Below, in pieces: positions 11,184-18,727 of a stretch of 64,000 nucleotides of DNA. This stretch comes from Streptomyces spirodelae (GTDB taxonomy: Bacteria > Actinomycetota > Actinomycetes > Streptomycetales > Streptomycetaceae). The DNA is taken from assembly GCF_017676385.1 (NCBI RefSeq), contig NZ_JAFFZN010000023.1, positions 1 through 64,000 of the forward strand. Reading direction: 5' to 3'. Both the position numbers and the translations under genes were made by a program. Position 1 is the first letter of the stretch. Every line of letters begins with the position of its first letter. A model generated the notes under the pieces. That model ran no database searches. It was not told the origin of the DNA and saw only the letters and a program-made list of their open reading frames with translations.

Positions 11184-12125
11184 ATGAGCGCGGAGCGCGA
11201 GCAGCGCGGAGACGGAGCAGTGGTGAGTACCCTCAACCCGGCGCAGCCGCAGGAGGCGGGCGGGACGATCCCGGAGCTGGTGATCATCTCCGGGATGTCG
11301 GGCGCCGGCCGCAGCACCGCCGCCAAGTGTCTGGAGGACCTGGGCTGGTTCGTCGTCGACAACCTGCCGCCCGAGCTGATCCCCACGATGGTCGATCTGG
11401 GCGCCCGCTCCCAGGGGAATGTGGCCCGGATCGCCGTCGTGGTGGACGTACGCGGCCGTAACTTCTTCGACAACCTCAAGGGCTCCCTCGCCGACCTGGC
11501 CGCCTACAACGTCGCCCGGCGCATCGTCTTCCTGGAGGCGTCCGACGAGGCCCTGGTGCGCCGCTTCGAGTCGGTGCGCCGGCCCCATCCGCTGCAGGGC
11601 GACGGGCGGATCGTGGACGGCATCGCGGCCGAGCGCGATCTGCTGCGCGAGCTGCGCGGGGACGCCGACCTGGTGATCGACACCTCCAGCCTCAACGTGC
11701 ACGAGCTGCGCGCCAAGCTGGACGCGCAGTTCGCCGGCGAGGAGGAGCCCGAACTGCGCGCCACCGTCATGTCGTTCGGCTACAAGTACGGACTGCCCGT
11801 GGACGCCGACCTGGTGGTCGACTGCCGCTTCCTGCCCAATCCGCACTGGGTCCCCGAGCTGCGCCCCTACACGGGCACCAGCGAGGAGGTCTCCAACTAC
11901 GTCTTCAACCAGCCCGGCGCCAAGGAGTTCCTGGACCGCTACACGGAGTTGCTGCAGCTGATCGCCGCCGGATACCGCAGGGAGGGCAAGCGGTACGTCA
12001 CCGTCGCCGTCGGCTGCACCGGAGGCAAGCACCGCAGCGTCGCCATGTCCGAGAAGCTCGCCCGCAGGCTGGCCGACGGGGGCGTGGAGACGGTGGTCGT
12101 CCACCGTGACATGGGGCGTGAGTGA
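11184..12125 (+). CDS. rapZ: RNase adapter protein RapZ (P-loop nucleotide-binding protein)
   Basis: A 313-residue RapZ/YvcJ-family protein. In E. coli RapZ controls the small RNA that governs GlmS (amino-sugar synthesis); the role in Streptomyces is less certain. The P-loop reads GMSGAGRST, with Arg where many homologues have Lys, usual in actinobacteria. The C-terminal RNA-binding/effector domain has the conserved CTGGKHRS. The ATG at 11184 follows GGGGA at a suitable distance; a GTG at 11223 with GGAG five bases upstream would remove 13 residues and is equally possible. The stop overlaps the next GTG start by four bases, implying translational coupling in the conserved rapZ-yvcK-whiA cluster. 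Confidence 0.93.
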   Translation: MSAEREQRGDGAVVSTLNPAQPQEAGGTIPELVIISGMSGAGRSTAAKCLEDLGWFVVDNLPPELIPTMVDLGARSQGNVARIAVVVDVRGRNFFDNLKGSLADLAAYNVARRIVFLEASDEALVRRFESVRRPHPLQGDGRIVDGIAAERDLLRELRGDADLVIDTSSLNVHELRAKLDAQFAGEEEPELRATVMSFGYKYGLPVDADLVVDCRFLPNPHWVPELRPYTGTSEEVSNYVFNQPGAKEFLDRYTELLQLIAAGYRREGKRYVTVAVGCTGGKHRSVAMSEKLARRLADGGVETVVVHRDMGRE

Positions 12126-13207
12126 CGCCCATGGCCCGTAGGAGCCTGCGGCATCTGGGCCGGCACGCGACGCTGCGCGGTCTGACCTCCAAGCAGCCCA
12201 AGGTGGTGGCGCTCGGCGGCGGCATGGGCCTGTCGGCCTCGCTGACGGCGCTGCGCCGGATCACCGGAGACCTCACGGCGGTGGTCACCGTCGCCGACGA
12301 CGGCGGCTCCAGCGGGCGCCTCCGCGACGAACTGGGTGTGCTGCCCCCCGGTGATCTGCGCAAGGCGCTCGCGGCGCTGTGCGGGGACGACGAGTGGGGC
12401 CGCACCTGGGCCCAGGTCATCCAGCACCGCTTCGAGAGCCGCGGCGAGCTGCACGAGCACGCGGTCGGCAATCTGCTGATCGTCGCCCTGTGGGAGCAGC
12501 TGGGCGACCACGTCCAGGCGCTCGACCTGGTCGGCAAGCTGCTGGGGGCGCACGGCAGGGTGCTGCCGATGTCCGCCGTGCCGCTGGAGCTGCGCGCCCG
12601 CGTGCGCGGTCACGACCCCGCGCGCCCCGATGAGCTGTCCACCGTCCGGGGCCAGGCCACCGTCGCGCTCACCCGCGGCGAGGTCCAGGAGGTGCATCTG
12701 GTCCCCAACGATCCACCGGCCGTGCCCGAGGCCGTACGCGCCGTGCTGGACGCCGACTGGGTGGTGCTGGGCCCCGGCTCCTGGTTCTCCTCCGTCCTCC
12801 CGCATCTGCTGGTGCCGGAGCTGCTGGAGGCGCTGACCGAGACCAAGGCCCGGAAGGTCCTCTCTCTCAACCTCGCTCCGCAGCCGGGGGAAACGGACGG
12901 CTTTTCCCCGCAGCGTCATTTGGAGGTTTTGGCCCGACACGCCCCTAAACTCACCTTCGACGTGGTGCTGGCCGACCAGGACGCCGTGCCCGACCGGGAC
13001 TCCCTGAGCGAGGCCGCCGACCAGCTCGGCGGAAAGGTCGAGCTGGCGCCGGTGGCGGCGGCCGGGGGTGCCTCCCGCCGGACACCGCCCGGCCGCAGGC
13101 CGGAGCGGGAGCCCCAGGGAGGAACCGCCCGGCACGACCCGGAGCTGCTGGCCGCCGCGTACGACCGTATTTTTCGGATGCATGGAAGGATCGGCCCATG
13201 GCGATGA
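12122..13207 (+). CDS. yvcK: YvcK/CofD-like gluconeogenesis factor
   Basis: A 361-residue member of the YvcK family (CofD-like fold, binds UDP-sugars in Bacillus), needed there for growth on gluconeogenic carbon and for cell shape. The fold signature KVVALGGGMGLSASL and VADDGGSSGRLR are at the N-terminus; GPGSWFSSVLPHLL and LSLNLAPQPGET are further family blocks. The start is the GTG at 12122, whose GTGA overlaps the rapZ stop; an ATG at 12131 is the alternative. Near residues 314-334 there is an Arg/Pro/Gly-rich segment encoded by a palindromic repeat (13062-13122) that I would not expect in homologues. The 3' end overlaps whiA by 10 bases. Confidence 0.92.
   Translation: MTPMARRSLRHLGRHATLRGLTSKQPKVVALGGGMGLSASLTALRRITGDLTAVVTVADDGGSSGRLRDELGVLPPGDLRKALAALCGDDEWGRTWAQVIQHRFESRGELHEHAVGNLLIVALWEQLGDHVQALDLVGKLLGAHGRVLPMSAVPLELRARVRGHDPARPDELSTVRGQATVALTRGEVQEVHLVPNDPPAVPEAVRAVLDADWVVLGPGSWFSSVLPHLLVPELLEALTETKARKVLSLNLAPQPGETDGFSPQRHLEVLARHAPKLTFDVVLADQDAVPDRDSLSEAADQLGGKVELAPVAAAGGASRRTPPGRRPEREPQGGTARHDPELLAAAYDRIFRMHGRIGPWR
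13062..13122. repeat. Palindromic mini-repeat inside yvcK
   Basis: Nested hairpins: CCGGCC (13089-13094), loop GCA, GGCCGG (13098-13103), enclosed by CTCCCG (13072-13077) and CGGGAG (13106-13111). The sequence is of the same family as 3715-3767 and 19431-19466 and is translated in frame within yvcK. Confidence 0.55.
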
Positions 13208-14175
13208 CGCCTGCGGTGAAGGACGAGATCTCCCGGCTCCCCGTCACCCGGACCTGCTGCCGGAAGTCAGAGGTCTCGTCGATCCTGCGCTTCGCGGGTG
13301 GGCTGCACCTGGTGAGCGGGCGGATCGTGATCGAGGCGGAGCTGGACACGGGCATCGCGGCCCGGCGGCTGCGCAAGGACATCCTGGAGATCTTCGGACA
13401 CTCCTCCGACCTGGTGGTGATGGCGCCCAGCGGGCTGCGCCGCAACAGCCGGTACGTCGTACGGGTGGTTGCCGGCGGTGACCAGCTCGCCCGGCAGACC
13501 GGTCTGGTCGACGGCCGCGGCCGCCCCATCCGGGGGCTGCCCCCGCAGGTGGTCTCGGGGGCCACCTGCGACGCGGAGGCCGCCTGGCGCGGCGCCTTCC
13601 TGGCGCACGGCTCGCTGACCGAACCTGGGCGCAGCTCGTCCCTGGAGGTCACCTGCCCGGGCCCGGAGGCGGCGCTGGCCCTCGTCGGTGCGGCCCGCAG
13701 ACTCCAGATCGCGGCGAAGGCCCGCGAGGTACGCGGCGTGGACCGGGTCGTCGTCCGGGACGGTGATGCGATCGGCGCGCTGTTGACGCGGCTGGGCGCC
13801 CACGAGTCGGTGCTGGCGTGGGAGGAGCGGCGGATGCGCCGGGAGGTGCGGGCCACCGCCAACCGGCTGGCCAACTTCGACGACGCGAACCTGCGCCGCT
13901 CGGCCCGTGCCGCCGTGGCCGCCGGCGCCCGGGTGCAGCGCGCGCTGGAGATCCTCGGCGACGAGGTGCCCGAGCACCTGGCCGCGGCCGGGCGGCTGCG
14001 GATGGAGCACAAGCAGGCATCGCTGGAGGAGCTGGGCGCACTCGCCGACCCGCCGCTGACCAAGGACGCGGTGGCGGGCCGTATCCGGCGGCTGCTGGCC
14101 ATGGCCGACAAGCGCGCACAGGACCTCGGTATCCCCGGGACCGAGTCCAATCTGAGCGAGGAAATGGTCGGCTGA
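13198..14175 (+). CDS. whiA: Sporulation transcription regulator WhiA
   Basis: WhiA is the DNA-binding developmental regulator that works with WhiB to switch aerial hyphae from growth to sporulation septation. The 325-residue product begins MAMTPAVKDEISRLPVTR, matching the family. It consists of a LAGLIDADG-type homing-endonuclease-like domain lacking catalytic acidic residues (RFAGGLHLVSGRIVIEAE region, then LAHGSLTEP) joined to a C-terminal helix-turn-helix region (SLEELGALADPPLTKDAVAGR). The start overlaps the end of yvcK. A second ATG at 13204 would form an ATGA overlap with the yvcK stop. The rapZ-yvcK-whiA order is conserved widely in Gram-positive bacteria. Confidence 0.98.
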   Translation: MAMTPAVKDEISRLPVTRTCCRKSEVSSILRFAGGLHLVSGRIVIEAELDTGIAARRLRKDILEIFGHSSDLVVMAPSGLRRNSRYVVRVVAGGDQLARQTGLVDGRGRPIRGLPPQVVSGATCDAEAAWRGAFLAHGSLTEPGRSSSLEVTCPGPEAALALVGAARRLQIAAKAREVRGVDRVVVRDGDAIGALLTRLGAHESVLAWEERRMRREVRATANRLANFDDANLRRSARAAVAAGARVQRALEILGDEVPEHLAAAGRLRMEHKQASLEELGALADPPLTKDAVAGRIRRLLAMADKRAQDLGIPGTESNLSEEMVG

Positions 14176-14374
14176 TACGACCGGAAAGCGGCGGAGAACG
14201 GCCCGGCGGGACGGCCAGTTGAGCCACCTCGTGCTCGCCTGAGCCGTCCGGATTTGCCCGCCCAGCCGATGTGAGCCCGGCCGCAATGGAGAGGTAGGGT
14301 CGGAGTCGGTCGGGGACATCCCAAACAGCCCTCGCCGGTGTCCGTACCGGCGTACCTAGCGAGGAGATCGGTTC

Positions 14375-15379
14375 GTGACGATCCGCGTAGGCATCAACGG
14401 CTTTGGCCGTATCGGTCGTAACTACTTCCGCGCGCTGCTGAACCAGGGTGCGGACATCGAGATCGTCGGTGTCAACGACCTGACCGACAATGCCACCCTG
14501 GTGCACCTGCTGAAGTACGACAGCGTCCTCGGGCGCCTCCCGTACGAGGTCAGCCACACCGAGGACACCATCACGGTCGGCAAGCAGACCTTCAAGACGA
14601 TGGCGGAGAAGGACCCGGCCAAGCTCCCCTGGGGCGAGCTGGGCGCCGACGTCGTGGTCGAGTCCACCGGCATCTTCACCAAGCGCGAGGACGCTGCCAA
14701 GCACCTCGCAGCGGGCGCCAAGAAGGTCCTCATCTCGGCTCCGGCCAAGGAGGAGGACATCACCGTGGTGATGGGCGTCAACCAGGACAAGTACGACGCC
14801 GCCGAGCACCACGTGATCTCCAACGCCTCCTGCACCACCAACTGCGTGGCGCCGATGGCCAAGGTCATGGACGAGAACTTCGGCATCGAGCGCGGTCTGA
14901 TGACCACGGTGCACGCCTACACCAACGACCAGCGCATCCTGGACTTCCCGCACAAGGACCTGCGCCGCGCCCGGGCCGCCGCCGAGAACATCATCCCGAC
15001 CACCACCGGTGCCGCCAAGGCCACCGCGCTGGTCCTCCCGCAGCTCAAGGGCCGCCTGGACGGCATCGCCATGCGCGTCCCGGTCCCCACGGGGTCCGTC
15101 ACCGACCTGGTGCTCGAGCTCAAGCGCGAGACCACCAAGGACGAGGTCAACGCCGCCTTCAAGAAGGCCGCCGAGGGCCAGCTGCAGGGCATCATCGACT
15201 ACACCGAGGACCAGATCGTCTCCTCGGACATCGTCAACCAGCCGCCGTCCTGCACTTTCGACGCCTCCCTCACCATGGTCGACGGCAACCAGGCCAAGAT
15301 CATCGGCTGGTACGACAACGAGTGGGGTTACTCCAACCGGCTGGTCGACCTCACCAGCTACGTCGGCTCGCAGCTCTAG
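14375..15379 (+). CDS. gap: Glyceraldehyde-3-phosphate dehydrogenase
   Basis: The NAD-dependent phosphorylating GAPDH of glycolysis, 334 residues, cytoplasmic. The start is GTG with GAGGAG 10 bases upstream. The Rossmann motif INGFGRIGRN is at the N-terminus, the catalytic Cys is in SNASCTTNC (near 150), and the C-terminus has the family WYDNEWGYS. It heads the gap-pgk-tpiA group. A 14-bp hairpin between gap and pgk suggests that gap is transcribed at a higher level than the following genes, through partial termination. Confidence 0.98.
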   Translation: MTIRVGINGFGRIGRNYFRALLNQGADIEIVGVNDLTDNATLVHLLKYDSVLGRLPYEVSHTEDTITVGKQTFKTMAEKDPAKLPWGELGADVVVESTGIFTKREDAAKHLAAGAKKVLISAPAKEEDITVVMGVNQDKYDAAEHHVISNASCTTNCVAPMAKVMDENFGIERGLMTTVHAYTNDQRILDFPHKDLRRARAAAENIIPTTTGAAKATALVLPQLKGRLDGIAMRVPVPTGSVTDLVLELKRETTKDEVNAAFKKAAEGQLQGIIDYTEDQIVSSDIVNQPPSCTFDASLTMVDGNQAKIIGWYDNEWGYSNRLVDLTSYVGSQL

Positions 15380-15403
15380 AACCCGCGCCGACCGAGGTGA
15401 GTC

Positions 15404-15434
15404 ACGGGGCTCGTGCGCCGCGCACGAGCCCCGT
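15404..15434 (+). terminator. Terminator or attenuating hairpin between gap and pgk
   Basis: ACGGGGCTCGTGCG (15404-15417) pairs perfectly with 15421-15434 around a CCG loop. It lies 25 bases after the gap stop. The same-strand pgk follows, so it may reduce read-through or stabilise the gap message. Confidence 0.75.
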
Positions 15435-15497
15435 CCCATGCTCTGCCTGCTGCGTACTTCCCGGGGCGCCTCCCCGGGCCCACCACAGGAGTCATCC

Positions 15498-16709
15498 ATG
15501 AAGACGATCGACGAACTCGTCGGCGAGGGCGTGTCCGGCAAGCGGGTCTTCGTCCGCGCCGACCTCAACGTCCCGCTCGACGGCGACACCATCACCGACG
15601 ACGGCCGCATCCGGGCCGCCGTTCCCACGATCAAGAAGCTTGCCGAGAGCGGCGCGCGGGTGGTCGTGGCCTCCCACCTGGGCCGCCCCAAGGGCGCCCC
15701 GGACCCGCAGTTCTCGCTCGCGCCCGTGGCGCGGCGGCTCGGCGAACTCCTCGGCACCCAGGTCGCGTTCGCGACCGACACCGTGGGGGCCGGCGCGAAG
15801 GCCACTGTCGGCGAGACCGCCGACGGCGGGGTCACGCTGCTGGAGAACCTCCGCTTCAACGCCGGTGAGACGAGCAAGGACGACGCCGAGCGTGGCGCTT
15901 TCGCCGACGAACTGGCTGCGCTCGCCGATGCCTATGTGAGTGACGGCTTCGGCGCCGTGCACCGCAAGCACGCCTCCGTCTACGACCTTCCGGCGCGCCT
16001 CCCGCACGCCGCCGGGTATCTGATCGCCACCGAGGTCGGCGTGCTGAAGAAGCTGACCGAGGACGTCAAGCGGCCGTACGCGGTGGTGCTGGGCGGTGCC
16101 AAGGTCTCCGACAAGCTCGGCGTCATCGACCACCTGCTGGGCAAGGCCGACCGGCTGCTGATCGGCGGCGGTATGGCCTACACCTTCCTCAAGGCCAAGG
16201 GGTACGAGGTCGGCAAGTCGCTGCTCCAGGAGGACCAGCTTCCGGCAGTCAAGGGCTACCTGGAGCGGGCCGAGGAACTGGGTGTGGAGTTCGTGCTGCC
16301 GGTGGACGTGCTGGCGGCCCCCGAGTTCCCCGACCTGAAGACCAAGGCGCCCGCCAACCCCACGGCCGTTGCGGCCGATGCCATCCCGGCCGAGCTGGAG
16401 GGTCTGGACATCGGCCCGGAGAGCCGTAAGCTCTACGCCGCGAAGCTCGCGGATGCGGCCACCGTCTTCTGGAACGGTCCGATGGGCGTCTTCGAGCACC
16501 CGGACTTCGCCGAGGGCACCAAGGCCGTCGCGCAGGGTCTGCTCGACTCTCCCGCCTTCACGGTCGTGGGTGGTGGCGACAGTGCCGCCGCGGTCCGTCA
16601 GCTGGGCTTCGACGAGAACACGTTCGGACACATCTCGACCGGCGGTGGCGCCAGCCTCGAATACCTCGAGGGCAAGACGCTTCCCGGCCTGGCCGCACTG
16701 GAGGATTGA
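15498..16709 (+). CDS. pgk: Phosphoglycerate kinase
   Basis: Converts 1,3-bisphosphoglycerate and ADP to 3-phosphoglycerate and ATP. It is 403 residues from the ATG at 15498, preceded by CAGGAG. Family blocks are VFVRADLNVPLDG (substrate-binding Arg and Asp), ASHLGRPKG, AHRKHAS-type AVHRKHASVY, VLGGAKVSDKLGVI, and the nucleotide-binding GGGDSAAAVRQLG near the C-terminus. The gene sits between gap and tpiA on the same strand. The intergenic region to tpiA holds an 89-bp tandem duplication. Confidence 0.98.
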   Translation: MKTIDELVGEGVSGKRVFVRADLNVPLDGDTITDDGRIRAAVPTIKKLAESGARVVVASHLGRPKGAPDPQFSLAPVARRLGELLGTQVAFATDTVGAGAKATVGETADGGVTLLENLRFNAGETSKDDAERGAFADELAALADAYVSDGFGAVHRKHASVYDLPARLPHAAGYLIATEVGVLKKLTEDVKRPYAVVLGGAKVSDKLGVIDHLLGKADRLLIGGGMAYTFLKAKGYEVGKSLLQEDQLPAVKGYLERAEELGVEFVLPVDVLAAPEFPDLKTKAPANPTAVAADAIPAELEGLDIGPESRKLYAAKLADAATVFWNGPMGVFEHPDFAEGTKAVAQGLLDSPAFTVVGGGDSAAAVRQLGFDENTFGHISTGGGASLEYLEGKTLPGLAALED

Positions 16710-16710
16710 C

Positions 16711-16799
16711 GCCGTGAGCGTCGCACGTGCGGCTGCCGGGCCGCGGACAACTACGAGACTCGCACTGCGCCGCGCGGGCGGAGAAGCGAACAAGGAAGG
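16711..16799 (+). repeat. 89-bp tandem direct repeat, unit 1
   Basis: This unit starts GCCGTGAGCG two bases after the pgk stop and ends CAAGGAAGG. It is followed immediately by a second copy at 16800-16888 with one visible difference (C versus T in CAACTA/CAATTA). Each copy ends in a Shine-Dalgarno-like AAGGAAGG. Confidence 0.9.
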
Positions 16800-16888
16800 G
16801 CCGTGAGCGTCGCACGTGCGGCTGCCGGGCCGCGGACAATTACGAGACTCGCACTGCGCCGCGCGGGCGGAGAAGCGAACAAGGAAGG
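16800..16888 (+). repeat. 89-bp tandem direct repeat, unit 2
   Basis: Second copy of the unit at 16711-16799. Its terminal AAGGAAGG plus the following AGG forms the ribosome-binding site of tpiA, whose ATG is at 16895. The copy number suggests a recent duplication by unequal exchange or replication slippage. Confidence 0.9.
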
Positions 16889-16894
16889 AGGGGC

Positions 16895-17671
16895 ATGGCT
16901 ACCCGTACCCCGCTGATGGCGGGCAACTGGAAGATGAACCTCAACCACCTCGAGGCCATCGCCCACGTCCAGAAGCTCGCCTTCGCGCTGACGGACAAGG
17001 ACTACGAAGCCGTGGAGGTCGCGGTCCTGCCGCCCTTCACCGACCTGCGCTCGGTCCAGACGCTGGTCGACGGCGACAAGCTGCGGATCAAGTACGGGGC
17101 GCAGGATGTCTCGGCACACGACTCCGGTGCCTATACAGGTGAGATCTCCGGCGCGATGCTGGCGAAGCTCAACTGCTCCTTCGTCACCATCGGCCACTCC
17201 GAGCGCCGCCAGTACCACGGCGAGGACGAGCCGGTCGTCAACGCCAAGGTCAAGGCGGCGATCAAGCACGGCCTGACCCCGATCGTGTGCGTCGGCGAGG
17301 AGCTGGCCGTCCGCGAGGCGGGCAACCACGTCGGTCACACCCTCGCCCAGGTGGACGGCGGCCTCAAGGACGTCCCCGCCGAGGCCGTGGCCGAGCTGGT
17401 CATCGCCTACGAGCCGGTGTGGGCGATCGGTACCGGCAAGGTCTGCGGCGAGGAGGACGCGCAGGAGGTCTGCGGCGCGATCCGCGGCCGGCTGGCCGAG
17501 CTGTACGACGAGGAGACCGCGCAGCGGGTCCGCATCCAGTACGGCGGCTCCGTCAAGGCCGGCAATGTCGCCAAGATCATGGCGCAGCCCGACATCGACG
17601 GGGCGCTGGTCGGCGGTGCCTCGCTGGACGCGGACGAGTTCGTCAAGATCGTCCGCTTCCGTGACCAGTGA
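16895..17671 (+). CDS. tpiA: Triosephosphate isomerase
   Basis: Interconverts dihydroxyacetone phosphate and glyceraldehyde 3-phosphate. It is 258 residues from the ATG at 16895, which follows AAGGAAGGAGG. The TIM-barrel residues are visible: MAGNWKMN (Lys), GHSERRQ (catalytic His), AYEPVWAIGTG (catalytic Glu) and YGGSVKAGN (phosphate loop). The open frame continues upstream through the duplicated 89-bp region, but that part is not homologous to the family. A strong hairpin follows downstream. Confidence 0.98.
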   Translation: MATRTPLMAGNWKMNLNHLEAIAHVQKLAFALTDKDYEAVEVAVLPPFTDLRSVQTLVDGDKLRIKYGAQDVSAHDSGAYTGEISGAMLAKLNCSFVTIGHSERRQYHGEDEPVVNAKVKAAIKHGLTPIVCVGEELAVREAGNHVGHTLAQVDGGLKDVPAEAVAELVIAYEPVWAIGTGKVCGEEDAQEVCGAIRGRLAELYDEETAQRVRIQYGGSVKAGNVAKIMAQPDIDGALVGGASLDADEFVKIVRFRDQ

Positions 17672-17731
17672 GCGCAGCCGCGACCAGTGAGCAGCAGCGG
17701 CGTGTGACGATCGACTGTCGCGCGTCGTAGT

Positions 17732-17767
17732 CTTACGGGGCCGGGGCTCGCGCCGCGGCCCCGTAAG
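17732..17767 (+). terminator. Terminator after tpiA
   Basis: CTTACGGGGCCG (17732-17743) pairs perfectly with CGGCCCCGTAAG (17756-17767) around a 12-base loop. It separates tpiA from secG. Confidence 0.75.
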
Positions 17768-17818
17768 CAATCGCATACGTTAAGTGTCCAGCCACGATCC
17801 GAGAGAGTTGGTCCAGCC

Positions 17819-18052
17819 GTGGTCATGGGGTTCTCAATCGCCCTCATCGTCTTCAGCGCGCTTCTGCTGCTGCTGGTGCTGATGCACAAGGGCAAGGGCG
17901 GCGGCCTCTCCGACATGTTCGGCGGCGGTATGCAGTCCTCCGTCGGCGGCTCGTCGGTCGCCGAGCGCAACCTCGACCGGATCACGGTCGTTGTCGGCCT
18001 GGTGTGGTTCGCCCTCATCGTCGTGCTCGGCCTGCTGATGAAGTTCAAGTGA
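17819..18052 (+). CDS. secG: Preprotein translocase subunit SecG
   Basis: Small auxiliary subunit of the SecYEG protein-conducting channel, 77 residues. It has two transmembrane segments (about 3-22 and 52-74) joined by the conserved loop HKGKGGGLSDMFGGG. The start is the GTG at 17819, giving MVMGFSIALIVFSALLL. In many actinobacteria secG follows tpiA, as here. A hairpin separates it from tpiA, so it may have its own promoter in the 50-base gap. Confidence 0.97.
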   Translation: MVMGFSIALIVFSALLLLLVLMHKGKGGGLSDMFGGGMQSSVGGSSVAERNLDRITVVVGLVWFALIVVLGLLMKFK

Positions 18053-18083
18053 CGCACTCGCACGGTTGTCGCGTGCACAACGG

Positions 18084-18114
18084 CTGACAGAGTGTTGCAC
18101 CCCCTGCCTATCAT
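18084..18114 (+). promoter_or_regulatory. Candidate promoter of the RbpA-like gene
   Basis: CTGACA (18084-18089) and TATCAT (18109-18114) each match the vegetative consensus at five of six positions. The 19-base spacer is slightly long. It lies about 135 bases before the RbpA-like start. Confidence 0.4.
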
Positions 18115-18248
18115 GAGGGTCCGCGTCCGGTACCGACGCAGTAACTCCGGTCACTGGGCGCGCGTTGGGCCCTACGTACACTAGGGCGCCCTCAGCGGAG
18201 CGCGCAGTGCCTACGCTCCGTGGCACCGTGAGGCAGGGAGTTACGACC

Positions 18249-18584
18249 GTGGCAAGTGGCAACGCGATCCGGGGCAGCCGGGTCGGAGCGGGGCCGATGG
18301 GGGAGGCCGAGCGAGGCGAGTCCGCGCCCCGCCTCCGCATCTCCTTCTGGTGCTCCAACGGGCACGAGACCCAGCCGAGCTTCGCCAGTGACGCGCAGAT
18401 CCCGGAGACCTGGGACTGTCCGCGCTGTGGCTTCCCCGCGGGCAAGGACCGGGACAACCCCCCGGACCCGCCGCGCACCGAGCCGTACAAGACCCACCTC
18501 GCCTATGTGCGCGAGCGGCGCAGCGACGCGGACGGCGAGGCCATCCTCGCCGAGGCGCTCGCCAAACTCCGGGGTGAGATCTGA
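18249..18584 (+). CDS. RbpA-family RNA polymerase-binding protein (probable paralogue)
   Basis: A 111-residue small zinc-type protein of the actinobacterial RbpA family, which binds RNA polymerase holoenzyme and stabilises open complexes. The start is the GTG at 18249, with GGGAG upstream. The central segment WCSNGHETQPSF...WDCPRCGFPAG supplies Cys/His ligands, followed by a basic helix PYKTHLAYVRERRSDADGE that would contact sigma. The N-terminus and the tail differ from the classical RbpA of S. coelicolor as I remember it, so this may be the second family member (RbpB type). The secG neighbourhood fits the streptomycete order. Confidence 0.8.
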   Translation: MASGNAIRGSRVGAGPMGEAERGESAPRLRISFWCSNGHETQPSFASDAQIPETWDCPRCGFPAGKDRDNPPDPPRTEPYKTHLAYVRERRSDADGEAILAEALAKLRGEI

Positions 18585-18727
18585 CGGCGAGTCGGCGCCG
18601 GCACAGCCATGACACCGAACGACGGACGGCTCGGCCACGCACCGAGGGGCGGTGCGCGGCCGGGCCGTTCATCGTCTAGGTTGGAGGCGGCGGGGTTCGT
18701 TACGAGAGGAATGGGCTGGTTTCGCTG

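Noticed and set aside
8885..11479. 864-codon minus-strand frame opposite uvrC
   Set aside because: It is antisense to UvrC and to the start of rapZ and has no recognisable domain.
16727..16894. Extended N-terminus of tpiA through the tandem repeats
   Set aside because: The 56 extra codons are repeat-derived, not related to the TIM family, and the ATG at 16895 has an ideal ribosome-binding site.
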